Origin: Flavobacteriaceae bacterium
GTDB lineage: Bacteria; Bacteroidota; Bacteroidia; Flavobacteriales; Flavobacteriaceae
DNA length: 64,000 nt
Assembly: GCA_017857815.1 (NCBI GenBank)
Contig: JAFMCL010000012.1
Span: 1 to 64,000 of the forward strand
Reading direction: 5' to 3'
The position numbers were made by a program, and so were the translations under genes. The notes below the pieces were generated by a model. The model worked only from the letters and a program-made list of their open reading frames with translations. It searched no databases and was not told the DNA's origin. Below, one piece after another: positions 18,361-27,593 of this stretch; the first letter of the stretch is position 1; every line of letters starts with the position of its first letter.

Positions 18361-19269
18361 TTGAAAAATAATTTAAAAATTTGGGTACAAGCTGCCCGAT
18401 TAAGAACTCTTCCATTGTCGGTGTCTGGCATCATTATGGGAAACGCTTTGGCGTTAAATCACAATGATTTTTCCATTATAATTTTTCTGTTATCTATTTT
18501 GACCGCTATTGCTTTTCAAATCGTCTCTAACTTTGCAAATGATTATGGAGATGGAATTAAAGGCACCGATAATGAGCAAAGAATTGGTCCAAAAAGGGTT
18601 TTACAGCAGGGGCTAATGACTTCGAAAAACTTAAAAAGGGGAATACTCTTTTCCGTGGTTGTATCTATTATACTTTCCATTGCCCTGATCTATGAATCTC
18701 TGGGAGTGGATAAACTCTTGTTTTCAGTTATATTTATTTTATTAGCGATTGGTGCTGTGGCTGCTGCTATCAAATATACCGTTGGAACAAATCCTTATGG
18801 TTATTCTGGCTTAGGAGATCTTTTTGTTTTTATCTTTTTTGGATGGGTCAGCGTAATTGGGTCTTATTTCCTGCAGAGGAACTCCATCGACCTGACTGTA
18901 GTTCTGTTTGCTACCTCCGTTGGACTTCTTAGTGTCGCAGTTTTAAATTTGAATAATATGCGTGATATTGAAAATGATATTAATTCCTCTAAAATCACAT
19001 TGGCCGTACGTTTGGGAGATTATAAAGCCAAAGTCTACCATTTTTTTTTAATCTCAATTGCAATTATTTTATTTTTCATCGGAATAGGTGAGCAGCCCTT
19101 ATTAATCAAAACAATTTATACACTCGTTTTCGTTCCTTTATTTTTGCATCTCTATCGTGTTTTTAATGTGAAAGAGCCGAAGCAGTTTGATCCCGAATTA
19201 AAAAAACTTGCGCTAACCATATTCTTTATTTCAATTGTTTTTTTTGTCACTTCATATCTCAATCAATGA
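18361..19269 (+). CDS. menA: 1,4-dihydroxy-2-naphthoate polyprenyltransferase
   Basis: 302 aa from a TTG start at 18361; no ATG lies between the menB stop and the conserved N-terminal KIWVQAARLRTLPLSVSGI. UbiA-superfamily integral membrane enzyme that attaches the polyprenyl tail. The first aspartate-rich motif NFANDYGDGIKGTDNE and the second NNMRDIENDINSSK are present, with about eight hydrophobic segments. The stop overlaps the menC ATG (ATGA), indicating coupled translation. Confidence 0.93.
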   Translation: MKNNLKIWVQAARLRTLPLSVSGIIMGNALALNHNDFSIIIFLLSILTAIAFQIVSNFANDYGDGIKGTDNEQRIGPKRVLQQGLMTSKNLKRGILFSVVVSIILSIALIYESLGVDKLLFSVIFILLAIGAVAAAIKYTVGTNPYGYSGLGDLFVFIFFGWVSVIGSYFLQRNSIDLTVVLFATSVGLLSVAVLNLNNMRDIENDINSSKITLAVRLGDYKAKVYHFFLISIAIILFFIGIGEQPLLIKTIYTLVFVPLFLHLYRVFNVKEPKQFDPELKKLALTIFFISIVFFVTSYLNQ

Positions 19270-20300
19270 AAGCGAGCTACGAGAAATATGTTCTAAAATT
19301 TAAACATCCCTCAGGAACTTCAAGAGGCGTGCTCAAAGAAAAAGAAACCTGGTTTTTAAAGCTAACGGATAAGGATAAAATCGGTATTGGCGAATGCGGC
19401 ATGTTTAGAGGATTGAGTGTTGATGATCGTCCAGATTTTGAAGATCAGCTCGAAGAACTTTGTCAGTTAATTAATGGGAATCGGAACATTCCCCCAGATT
19501 TTTTAAAAGAATTCCCAGCAATTCAAATGGGATATGAAACGGCATTACTTTCGTTTAATGCTAAAAATACGTTTGAATTATTCCCATCAAAGTTTACAAG
19601 AGGTGAGGAGTACATTCCAATAAATGGATTGGTTTGGATGGGTGATCTAACTTTTATGAAAGATCAAATCAGAGAAAAAATAGCACAAGGCTTTGGGTGC
19701 ATTAAATTAAAAATTGGTGCCTTAGATTTTGAAAATGAAATTGATTTATTGAAAGGAATTCGTTCCTCATTCTCTGAAGAAAAGTTAATTTTAAGAGTCG
19801 ATGCAAATGGAGCATTTCAGCGGTCAGAAGTTTTGGATAAACTAAAAAAACTATCTGATTTAGGAATTCATTCCATTGAACAACCCATTGCGGCGAATCA
19901 ACAAGATGCTATGCGAGAAGTTTGTGCAATATCTCCTTTGCCTATTGCCTTAGATGAGGAGTTAATTGGGTGTTTTGATAGAGCAGATCGTGTGGCATTA
20001 CTCGATAAAATCAAACCACAATATATCATACTTAAACCGACACTTTTGGGCGGTTTTAAATCTTGCGAAGAATGGATAGAATTGGCCAAAGCCAGGTCAA
20101 TAGGGTGGTGGATCACAAGCGCACTTGAAAGTAATCTGGGCTTAAATGCAATTGCCCAATGGACCTATAATCTGGCGCCTCATTCGTTTCAAGGTCTTGG
20201 AACAGGTGGCTTGTTTACCAATAACATTAAAGCTCCTTTGGAAGTTGATTCAGGTTATCTTAAATTTAATCCCAAACTGAATTGGAACTTTAATTTTTAA
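19266..20300 (+). CDS. menC: o-Succinylbenzoate synthase
   Basis: 344 aa, enolase superfamily. Dehydrates SHCHC to o-succinylbenzoate. The catalytic KxK lies in IKLKIGALDFENEI, metal ligands in LRVDANGA, HSIEQPI and ALDEELIG, and the C-terminal lysine in YIILKPTLLGG; WITSALESNLGL is the typical barrel end. ATGA overlap with menA. Since MenH, which makes its substrate, is not recognisable here, the step may be done by an unlinked enzyme or occur non-enzymatically. Confidence 0.93.
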   Translation: MKASYEKYVLKFKHPSGTSRGVLKEKETWFLKLTDKDKIGIGECGMFRGLSVDDRPDFEDQLEELCQLINGNRNIPPDFLKEFPAIQMGYETALLSFNAKNTFELFPSKFTRGEEYIPINGLVWMGDLTFMKDQIREKIAQGFGCIKLKIGALDFENEIDLLKGIRSSFSEEKLILRVDANGAFQRSEVLDKLKKLSDLGIHSIEQPIAANQQDAMREVCAISPLPIALDEELIGCFDRADRVALLDKIKPQYIILKPTLLGGFKSCEEWIELAKARSIGWWITSALESNLGLNAIAQWTYNLAPHSFQGLGTGGLFTNNIKAPLEVDSGYLKFNPKLNWNFNF

Positions 20301-20302
20301 CC

Positions 20303-21208
20303 ATGTTTATAGAGCAAATTAATCTTGAAAAAAAAGATTTCGTTAAATACATTGCTGGTTCTGTAGCGGTTATTTTTTTTAACATCTTAGGACAAATTCC
20401 ACTAACACTTTATGTTTTAGCTAAAGGAAATGATGCCAAAGCGTTTGAAGATCAATTTCAACTTTTAGGTTCGTTCCCTTCCAATACAACTTTATTTTTA
20501 ATACTAATTCCTTTTGCATTCAGTTTGGTTGGTTTATGGTTGGTCATTACGAAACAATTAGGCAAACCTTTTAAAACAATAATCACTACAAGAAATAAAA
20601 TTGATCGTTCACGCATTTTATTTTCCTTCCTTTTATGGGGAGGTATCTCAACTGCTTTTATCATTATTAGTTATTTTCTATCTCCCACAGATTTTGTTTG
20701 GAATTTTAAGCCCGTTCCTTTTTTGATTTTGTTTCTTATTAGTGTTGTGATGATTCCGCTTCAAACTTCGTCTGAAGAACTTTTTTTTAGAGGTTATTTA
20801 TTGCAAGGCTTTGGCGTTATTTTCAGAAACCGATGGCTTCCACTAATTACAACTTCTATAATTTTTGGTATGTTACATATTTGGAATCCTGAAATTGACA
20901 AGTTAGGGATTAACTTGATTTGGTATTATATTGGCACAGGTTTGTTTCTTGGGGTCATAACACTGATGGATGAGGGACTCGAATTGGCATTGGGTTTTCA
21001 CGCTGCAAATAATTTAGTAACTGCGATTTTGGTTACAGCTTCTTGGACTTCCTTCCAAACAGAATCCTTGTTGATTGACAATTCTGAACCCTCACTAATA
21101 AAAGAGTTATTAATTACATTTCTTGTGGTTTATCCAATATTGATCTTTCTTTTTTCAAGAAAATATGGATGGAAAAATTGGAAGCAAAACTTAACAACTA
21201 AATTCTAA
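20303..21208 (+). CDS. CPBP (CAAX/Abi) family intramembrane metalloprotease
   Basis: 301 aa with about eight hydrophobic segments. The family's three conserved motifs are present: EELFFRG (E158, E159, R163), a histidine in FGMLHIWN (H192), and GFHAANN (H233, N237). Such proteins are membrane-embedded Glu-type proteases or protease-like proteins of generally unknown substrate. It sits between menC and menE with 2-base and 1-base junctions (the menE ATG overlaps its TAA), so it is co-expressed with menaquinone synthesis. Whether it acts on a Men protein is unknown; it may simply be a passenger. Confidence 0.88.
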   Translation: MFIEQINLEKKDFVKYIAGSVAVIFFNILGQIPLTLYVLAKGNDAKAFEDQFQLLGSFPSNTTLFLILIPFAFSLVGLWLVITKQLGKPFKTIITTRNKIDRSRILFSFLLWGGISTAFIIISYFLSPTDFVWNFKPVPFLILFLISVVMIPLQTSSEELFFRGYLLQGFGVIFRNRWLPLITTSIIFGMLHIWNPEIDKLGINLIWYYIGTGLFLGVITLMDEGLELALGFHAANNLVTAILVTASWTSFQTESLLIDNSEPSLIKELLITFLVVYPILIFLFSRKYGWKNWKQNLTTKF

Positions 21209-22281
21209 TGGCGATACCTCACTATACTAAAATACACAACCGATTTCAACTTAATGGATTTTCATTTACACCCGATGAACTTAAGATGATTGGCTATGAC
21301 TTCATCAAAGAGGGGGATTATCATGAAAGGGCTTTAGGAGAATTCATCATGGACTGGATGGACGATACAGACTGGATTAATGTTAAAACTTCTGGATCTA
21401 CTGGAGCACCAAAAGAAATTAGGTTGTCCAAACAATCCATGGTTGCTTCTTCCATCAAAACAGGAGATTTTTTTAAAATAGGAATTGGAGATACCGCATT
21501 ACACTGCCTGCCGGCCAATTTTATTGCTGGTAAAATGATGCTTGTCAGGGCAATGATTTTGGGACTTTCCCTAGATTTAAAACCGCCCAGTTCAAACCCT
21601 CTTAAAGATAGTGACCGAGAATATGATTTCGCAGCCATGATCCCTCTGCAAACTCAAAACTCCTTGGATAAAATTAAAAACATTAAAACATTGATTGTTG
21701 GAGGAGCTTCCATTTCTCCCGAATTACATTCAGCACTGGTTGCTAATCACGATCATTGTTTTGAGACCTATGGAATGACGGAAACCATCACCCATATTGC
21801 GGTTTCTAAGCTTTCCATTCCAAAGCAACCTTTTATTGCGCTTCCAGGGGTTCGAGTGTCAGTTAACGCTGAAGGATGTTTATTAATTGATGCTCCTCAC
21901 GTCACAGAAGATACCATAACAACCAATGATTTGGTTGATTTGATCGATGAGAAAAGTTTTACTTTTAAAGGAAGGAAAGACAATGTAATCAATTCTGGCG
22001 GTTTTAAGATTTTCCCTGAAACGGTTGAGACAAAATTAAGTTCAGCAATTCCAAACCCCTTCTTTGTGTCTGGCTTCCCTGATGATAGATTGGGCTCTAA
22101 ATTGGTTATGATTATTGAAGGAAATGTTTCTCAAACAGATCAAATCAATTCAAAAATCCAATCTTGCAATGCCTTGGACAAGCATGAGGTGCCAAAGTCC
22201 TTAATTTTTATTAATAAAATTGAGACCAAGAACGGAAAAATTTTAAGAGAACTTACCCTCAAAATCAACAAGCTTATTTAA
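21208..22281 (+). CDS. menE: o-Succinylbenzoate-CoA ligase (AMP-binding), short form
   Basis: 357 aa. Activates o-succinylbenzoate with CoA and ATP. Adenylate-forming signatures: KTSGSTGAPKEIRLSK (P-loop), ETYGMTETITHIAV, FTFKGRKDNVINSGGFKI, and the C-terminal Lys region TKNGKILREL. It is shorter than E. coli MenE because the N-terminal subdomain is reduced, as is common in Bacteroidetes. The last gene of the men cluster; its TAA shares the tetranucleotide TTAA with the stop of the convergent carboxylase gene. Confidence 0.9.
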   Translation: MAIPHYTKIHNRFQLNGFSFTPDELKMIGYDFIKEGDYHERALGEFIMDWMDDTDWINVKTSGSTGAPKEIRLSKQSMVASSIKTGDFFKIGIGDTALHCLPANFIAGKMMLVRAMILGLSLDLKPPSSNPLKDSDREYDFAAMIPLQTQNSLDKIKNIKTLIVGGASISPELHSALVANHDHCFETYGMTETITHIAVSKLSIPKQPFIALPGVRVSVNAEGCLLIDAPHVTEDTITTNDLVDLIDEKSFTFKGRKDNVINSGGFKIFPETVETKLSSAIPNPFFVSGFPDDRLGSKLVMIIEGNVSQTDQINSKIQSCNALDKHEVPKSLIFINKIETKNGKILRELTLKINKLI

Positions 22282-23906
22282 ACTTGTAAAATACCCATGT
22301 TGAATTTCTTTTTAATTGGAGCATGGTTGGCTGCCGCAATTCCAAGACTAATCCATTTACGAGTTTCTAAAGGATTGATTACTGCGTCTGTCCATAGCCT
22401 TGCTGCTGCATAATAGGCATGCGTTTGTTTATCATATTTGGACATAATTTTATCTAAAAGTTGTTTTTCTTTTTTAGGATCAATAATTTTCCCCTCTTTT
22501 TTAAGTTTAGACTTTTCAATCTGCAACAAGACCTGAGCTGCTTGCTCTCCACCCATAACGGCCATTTTTGAACCGGGCCAAGAAATAATTAGCCTCGGAT
22601 CATAAGCTTTGCCACACATGGCATAATTGCCCGCACCATTTGAATTTCCAACAATTACGGTAAACTTTGGAACCACCGAATTCGCAACAGCATTGACCAT
22701 TTTTGCTCCATCTTTAACAATCCCTCCGTGTTCAGCCTTGCTGCCAACCATAAAACCTGTTACATCTTGTAGGAAAACTAAAGGGATTTTTCTCTGATTA
22801 CAATTGGCCACAAACCGTGTCGATTTATCTGCTGAATCACTATAGATGACCCCTCCGAACTGTAACTCTCCTTTTTTGTTTTTAACCATTTGCCTTTGAT
22901 TGGCTATAATTCCAACTGCCCAGCCATCAATTCGCGCATAAGCTGTGATGATTGTTTTCCCATAATCCGCTTTATACTCATCAATTGATCCTTCGTCAAC
23001 CAATCGTTTGATGATCTCATAGGAATCATAAGGTTGGGTTTTGTTATTCGGCAATAATTCTAAAATTTCTTCAATTTTAGCCATTGGATTTTTAGGTTCA
23101 ATTCTATTAAAACCAGCTTTTGGATTATCACCAATTTTTTCAATTAATGCTCGAATTCGGGATAAAGCATCTCGGTCGTCTTTTGCTTTATAATCGGTCA
23201 CTCCGCTTATTTCAGAATGGGTTGTTGCTCCTCCCAAAGTTTCGTTGTCTATTTTTTCACCAATTGCCGCTTTGACCAAATAGCTACCTGCTAAAAAAAT
23301 ACTAGCAGTTTTATCGACAATGATCGCTTCATCAGACATGATGGGTAAATAGGCACCCCCCGCAACGCAACTGCCCATGATGGCTGAGATCTGAACAATA
23401 CCCTCACTGCTCATCTGAGCATTATTTCTAAAAATTCTTCCAAAATGTTCTTTGTCAGGAAAAATCTCATCTTGCATTGGAAGAAAAACACCTGCACTGT
23501 CAACGAGGTATATAATTGGAATTTTATTTTCCATCGCAATCTCCTGTGCTCTGAGGTTTTTTTTGGCCGTTATTGGAAACCAAGCTCCTGCTTTTACCGA
23601 AGCATCATTGGCAACAACGACACAAAGTTTTTTTGAAACATAACCTATCATTACAATAACTCCTCCTGCAGGGCATCCTCCTTCTTTTGCATACATTTCG
23701 TAACCCGCCATTGCACCTATTTCGATAGCAGCAGTTTGGTCATCTAACAAAAAAGAAACCCGTTGTCTTGCGGTCATTTTACCCTGCTTTTCGATTTTTT
23801 CTAAACGGGCTTTTCCACCGCCTAATTTTATTGTAGCAATTCTTTGATTAAGCTCAGAGAGTAATAACTTGTTTTGATCTTTATTTTTTTCCAATTCTAA
23901 ACTCAT
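22278..23906 (-). CDS. Acyl-CoA carboxylase beta subunit, methylcrotonyl-CoA carboxylase-like
   Basis: 542 aa, biotin-dependent carboxyltransferase subunit. The two crotonase-like halves are intact; MGSCVAGGAYLPIMSDEAI and GATTHSEISGVTDY match the methylcrotonyl-CoA carboxylase beta type, as does PMQDEIFPDKEHFGRIFRN, and NSNGAGNYAMCGKAYDPR lies in the C-terminal half. The length fits that type better than propionyl-CoA carboxylase (about 510). Expected role: leucine degradation or a related acyl-CoA carboxylation. No biotin-carrying alpha subunit lies nearby, so the partner must be elsewhere. Convergent with menE, sharing the stop tetranucleotide TTAA. Confidence 0.88.
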   Translation of the reverse strand: MSLELEKNKDQNKLLLSELNQRIATIKLGGGKARLEKIEKQGKMTARQRVSFLLDDQTAAIEIGAMAGYEMYAKEGGCPAGGVIVMIGYVSKKLCVVVANDASVKAGAWFPITAKKNLRAQEIAMENKIPIIYLVDSAGVFLPMQDEIFPDKEHFGRIFRNNAQMSSEGIVQISAIMGSCVAGGAYLPIMSDEAIIVDKTASIFLAGSYLVKAAIGEKIDNETLGGATTHSEISGVTDYKAKDDRDALSRIRALIEKIGDNPKAGFNRIEPKNPMAKIEEILELLPNNKTQPYDSYEIIKRLVDEGSIDEYKADYGKTIITAYARIDGWAVGIIANQRQMVKNKKGELQFGGVIYSDSADKSTRFVANCNQRKIPLVFLQDVTGFMVGSKAEHGGIVKDGAKMVNAVANSVVPKFTVIVGNSNGAGNYAMCGKAYDPRLIISWPGSKMAVMGGEQAAQVLLQIEKSKLKKEGKIIDPKKEKQLLDKIMSKYDKQTHAYYAAARLWTDAVINPLETRKWISLGIAAANHAPIKKKFNMGILQV

Positions 23907-23986
23907 GTGAAGGAATCTGTTTTGTATTTACTAAAATAAGAATTCTTTAATGTTTTATAATAGCTAAACTAAGGACATTTTTTTTG

Positions 23987-24011
23987 ATATCGTAATTAAA
24001 AAAATCGATAT
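23987..24011. repeat. Inverted repeat ATATCG-N13-CGATAT
   Basis: ATATCG at 23987-23992 and CGATAT at 24006-24011, in the divergent intergenic region between the carboxylase and ettA; a third CGATAT is at 24044-24049. Short arms in AT-rich DNA, so weak evidence for an operator. The surrounding 205 bases show no clear promoter. Confidence 0.25.
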
Positions 24012-24111
24012 TTGTATACCCAAAGATGGGATGCTTTATTCTACGATATTTAGACTTACATCAATTATTTTTTATTTATCATGATACTTTTTACTCTATA
24101 AATCAATCAAA

Positions 24112-25806
24112 ATGGCAGACGATAATAAAGTGATTTTTTCTATGTCTGGAGTCACTAAGACTTACCAGTCATCAAATCAACCCGTTCTAAAAGGAATATA
24201 TTTGAGTTTCTTCTATGGTGCGAAAATCGGAATCTTAGGTCTTAATGGTTCTGGAAAATCAACTTTGCTTAAAATCATCGCTGGATTAGATAAAAACTAT
24301 CAAGGGGATGTTGTCTTCTCACCGGGCTACTCTGTTGGTTTTTTGGAACAAGAGCCACAGATGGATCCTAATAAAACAGTTTTGGAAATTGTTAAGGAAG
24401 GCGTTTCTGAAACTGTTGCTATTTTAGATGAATACAACAATATAAACGATCAATTCGGTTTACCTGAGGTTTATGAAGATGCAGACAAAATGCAAAAACT
24501 CATGGATCGACAGGCCAAGCTCCAAGATGAGATTGATGCAAGAAACGCATGGGAATTAGATACGCAACTTGAAATCGCAATGGATGCTTTGCGAACTCCC
24601 GATGGTGAATCTAAAATTGAATTCTTGTCTGGTGGAGAAAAAAGACGTATTGCACTGTGTAGGTTGTTGTTAAGAAAGCCAGACATCTTGCTTTTGGATG
24701 AACCAACCAACCACTTGGATGCAGAATCCGTTCACTGGTTAGAGCACCATTTGGCACAATACAAAGGAACTGTAATTGCAGTTACACACGACCGTTATTT
24801 CCTAGACAATGTTGCAGGTTGGATCTTAGAGTTGGATCGAGGGGAAGGCATACCATGGAAAGGAAATTATTCTTCATGGTTAGATCAAAAATCAAAACGA
24901 TTGGCACAAGAGCAAAAGCACGCTTCCAAACGCCAGAAAACTCTAGAACGTGAATTGGAATGGGTTAGAATGGCCCCTAAAGGAAGACAGTCTAAGCAGA
25001 AAGCGCGTTTGTCAAATTATGACAAGCTGATGAGCCAAGATCAAAAGCAAGTCGATGATAAATTAGAAATTTTTATTCCTAATGGGCCTCGTTTAGGAAC
25101 CAATGTAATAGAAGCTTCACATGTTGCGAAATCATTTGGAGAAAAGTTGTTGTATGATGATTTGAATTTCACTTTGCCTCAAGCTGGAATTGTGGGAGTT
25201 ATTGGTGCTAACGGTGCTGGTAAATCTACCGTGTTTAGAATGATAATGGGAGAAGAAACTGTTGATGGTGGGAATTTTTCCGTTGGTGAGACAGTAAAAC
25301 TTGCTTATGTGGATCAATCTCATTCCAATATTGACCCTGAAAAAAGTATTTGGCAGAACTTTAGTGACGAACAAGAGCTAATTATGTTGGGAGGCCAACA
25401 AATCAATTCTCGTGCTTTTTTAAGCCGTTTTAACTTTAGTGGAAGTGAGCAAAATAAAAAAGTATCAGCACTTTCTGGAGGAGAGCGAAATCGTTTGCAT
25501 TTGGCCATGACGCTCAAGGAAGAAGGGAATGTACTTTTGTTAGATGAGCCTACCAATGATTTGGATGTGAATACGCTTCGTGCCTTGGAGGAGGGGCTTG
25601 AAAACTTTGCAGGTTGTGCAGTAGTCATTTCTCACGACCGTTGGTTTTTAGATCGTATCTGTACACACATTCTTGCTTTTGAAGGAGATTCTCAAGTTTA
25701 CTTTTTCGAAGGATCTTATTCTGATTATGAAGAAAATAAAAAGAAACGATTGGGTCAAGACTTAATGCCTAAAAGAATAAAATATAGAAAGCTATCTCGC
25801 AACTAG
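24112..25806 (+). CDS. ettA: Energy-dependent translational throttle protein EttA (ABC-F)
   Basis: 564 aa with two ABC ATPase domains and no membrane domain. First Walker A GLNGSGKSTLLKI (near residues 43-55), signature LSGGEKRRIALCRLLL, Walker B ILLLDEPTNHLDAESV; second Walker A GANGAGKSTVFRM, signature LSGGERNRLHLAM, Walker B VLLLDEPTNDLDVNTL. The inter-domain linker RMAPKGRQSKQKARLSNYDKL is the P-site tRNA-interaction motif region characteristic of EttA. In E. coli EttA gates entry into the elongation cycle according to ATP/ADP level. A single gene, divergent from the carboxylase. Confidence 0.95.
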   Translation: MADDNKVIFSMSGVTKTYQSSNQPVLKGIYLSFFYGAKIGILGLNGSGKSTLLKIIAGLDKNYQGDVVFSPGYSVGFLEQEPQMDPNKTVLEIVKEGVSETVAILDEYNNINDQFGLPEVYEDADKMQKLMDRQAKLQDEIDARNAWELDTQLEIAMDALRTPDGESKIEFLSGGEKRRIALCRLLLRKPDILLLDEPTNHLDAESVHWLEHHLAQYKGTVIAVTHDRYFLDNVAGWILELDRGEGIPWKGNYSSWLDQKSKRLAQEQKHASKRQKTLERELEWVRMAPKGRQSKQKARLSNYDKLMSQDQKQVDDKLEIFIPNGPRLGTNVIEASHVAKSFGEKLLYDDLNFTLPQAGIVGVIGANGAGKSTVFRMIMGEETVDGGNFSVGETVKLAYVDQSHSNIDPEKSIWQNFSDEQELIMLGGQQINSRAFLSRFNFSGSEQNKKVSALSGGERNRLHLAMTLKEEGNVLLLDEPTNDLDVNTLRALEEGLENFAGCAVVISHDRWFLDRICTHILAFEGDSQVYFFEGSYSDYEENKKKRLGQDLMPKRIKYRKLSRN

Positions 25807-25904
25807 TCGAATTTCTTTCTGATTTTAAAAAAAAACTTCTGGTGACAATTGTTATTCCAAATAGAGTTTAACACAAAAAATCACTAGAGGATATTCATTA
25901 AGAT

Positions 25905-27299
25905 TTACTTTTCACCGATCATGTCTTCGGGTTTAACCCATTGATCAAATTCTTCGGAAGTAAGATACCCTAATGCCAAAGCTGAGGCTTTGAGTGTTGA
26001 TCCTTCTGCATGTGCTTTATTGGCTATTTCTGCGGCTTTATAATATCCGATTTTAGTGTTTAATGCGGTAACCAGCATCAAGGAGTTATTGACCAATTCA
26101 TCAATTCTATCTTGATTCGCTTCGATTCCTATGACGCAGTTATTAGTGAAACTGACACAGGCATCACCAATGAGTTGCGCAGATTGAATGATGTTAGCTG
26201 CCATAACCGGCTTAAAAACGTTCAGTTCATAATGCCCTTGCATTCCTCCAATACTAATGGCTACATCATTTCCCATAACTTGGGCACAAACCATGGTCAT
26301 CGCTTCGCATTGTGTAGGATTTACTTTTCCTGGCATGATTGAGCTTCCGGGTTCATTGGCAGGAATAATTATTTCACCAATTCCAGATCTTGGTCCTGAG
26401 GAAAGTAATCGAATATCATTTGCGATTTTATTTAAAGAAACAGCCAATTGCTTTAAGGCCCCATGCGATTCAACAACTGCGTCATGTGCTGCCAAAGCTT
26501 CGAATTTATTTTCGGCGGTTATAAATGGAAGTTTAGTGAATTCTGCAATGTGTTTAGCAACATTTTCTGAATAACCTTTTGGAGTGTTAATTCCAGTTCC
26601 TACTGCTGTTCCTCCCAAAGCCAACTCAGATAAATGTTCGAGTGTATTTCTTAACGCTTTAACACCATGGTCCAATTGAGATACATAACCAGAAAATTCT
26701 TGACCTAGGGTTAGGGGGGTAGCGTCCATCAAATGAGTTCGACCAATTTTAACTACTTTACTAAAATCCTTTGACTTTTGATTTAAAGCATCTCTTAGCT
26801 GTTGAACCCCCGGTATAGTATTTTCTATAATTTTTTTATAAGCAGCAATGTGCATTCCAGTAGGGAAAGTGTCATTCGAAGATTGTGACTTATTAACATC
26901 ATCGTTTGGGGTAAGGGTTTTTTCTCCTTCTCCCAGCTTATTTCCAGCAAGCACATGTGCTCGATTTGCAATAACTTCGTTGACGTTCATGTTGCTTTGA
27001 GTTCCTGAACCTGTTTGCCAAATAACCAATGGAAATTGATCATTAAGTTTCCCTGCAATTATTTCATCACACACAAGGGCAATCAAATCTCTTTTTCTGA
27101 TCGGGAGTATGCCGGCTTCGTGATTGGCGTAAGCAGCGGCTTTTTTTAAATAGGCAAAACCATAAATAATTTCTAAAGGCATTGAAGCAGTTGCCCCAAT
27201 CTTAAAATTAGCTCTTGATCTTTCCGTCTGTGCTCCCCAATAGACGTCATGAGGCACCTTTACCTCTCCTAGTGTGTCTTTCTCAATCCTATATTTCAT
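25905..27299 (-). CDS. fumC: Fumarate hydratase class II
   Basis: 464 aa from the ATG at 27299; an upstream in-frame ATG at 27317 adds six residues and is less consistent with the family start [13 protein letters not shown]. Iron-independent fumarase of the TCA cycle: fumarate plus water to malate. Seen: [63 protein letters not shown], and the catalytic signature [15 protein letters not shown] -7 element precedes it. It stands alone and has no operon partner. Confidence 0.97.
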   Translation of the reverse strand: MKYRIEKDTLGEVKVPHDVYWGAQTERSRANFKIGATASMPLEIIYGFAYLKKAAAYANHEAGILPIRKRDLIALVCDEIIAGKLNDQFPLVIWQTGSGTQSNMNVNEVIANRAHVLAGNKLGEGEKTLTPNDDVNKSQSSNDTFPTGMHIAAYKKIIENTIPGVQQLRDALNQKSKDFSKVVKIGRTHLMDATPLTLGQEFSGYVSQLDHGVKALRNTLEHLSELALGGTAVGTGINTPKGYSENVAKHIAEFTKLPFITAENKFEALAAHDAVVESHGALKQLAVSLNKIANDIRLLSSGPRSGIGEIIIPANEPGSSIMPGKVNPTQCEAMTMVCAQVMGNDVAISIGGMQGHYELNVFKPVMAANIIQSAQLIGDACVSFTNNCVIGIEANQDRIDELVNNSLMLVTALNTKIGYYKAAEIANKAHAEGSTLKASALALGYLTSEEFDQWVKPEDMIGEK

Positions 27300-27320
27300 T
27301 TTATTGATTCTATGCAATTA

Positions 27321-27328
27321 CAAAAATA
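27321..27328 (-). promoter_or_regulatory. Candidate -7 element for fumC
   Basis: Minus strand TATTTTTG matches TAnnTTTG, 22-29 bases upstream of the fumC ATG. No TTG at 19-21 bases further upstream. Confidence 0.35.
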
Positions 27329-27419
27329 GTTCCTTTTTAAATAAAAATGTTTAAATATTTTTCAAGATCTTAAACTTCTGAAAGATAAAATATGTAATTT
27401 TACAGCAGATTATAACGTT

Positions 27420-27593
27420 ATGTTTGAATTTGATCAATATTTAGGTTTCCTTGCTTTCTTATCCATTTTAACCCTTGGTTTTTGGTTAATGATTTTTCTA
27501 CTCACCTTTGTAATTCCTTACTGGTTGATTGGTGCCTTAAAAGAATTTCTTAAAGAAAGAAAAGAAAATAAGTCAAAAGAACTTTCTAACTAG
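27420..27593 (+). CDS. Small single-span membrane protein, 57 aa
   Basis: ATG at 27420 to TAG at 27591-27593. The protein begins MFEFDQYLGF, has an uninterrupted hydrophobic segment from about residue 8 to 40 (including LTLGFWLMIFLL and TFVIPYWLIGAL) and ends in a highly charged tail (KEFLKERKENKSKE). It fits exactly in the gap between fumC and the TonB-dependent receptor, and its stop overlaps the receptor's stop in the palindromic tetranucleotide CTAG. Amphipathic architecture and tight packing argue that it is real. I recognise no family; function unknown. Confidence 0.6.
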   Translation: MFEFDQYLGFLAFLSILTLGFWLMIFLLTFVIPYWLIGALKEFLKERKENKSKELSN

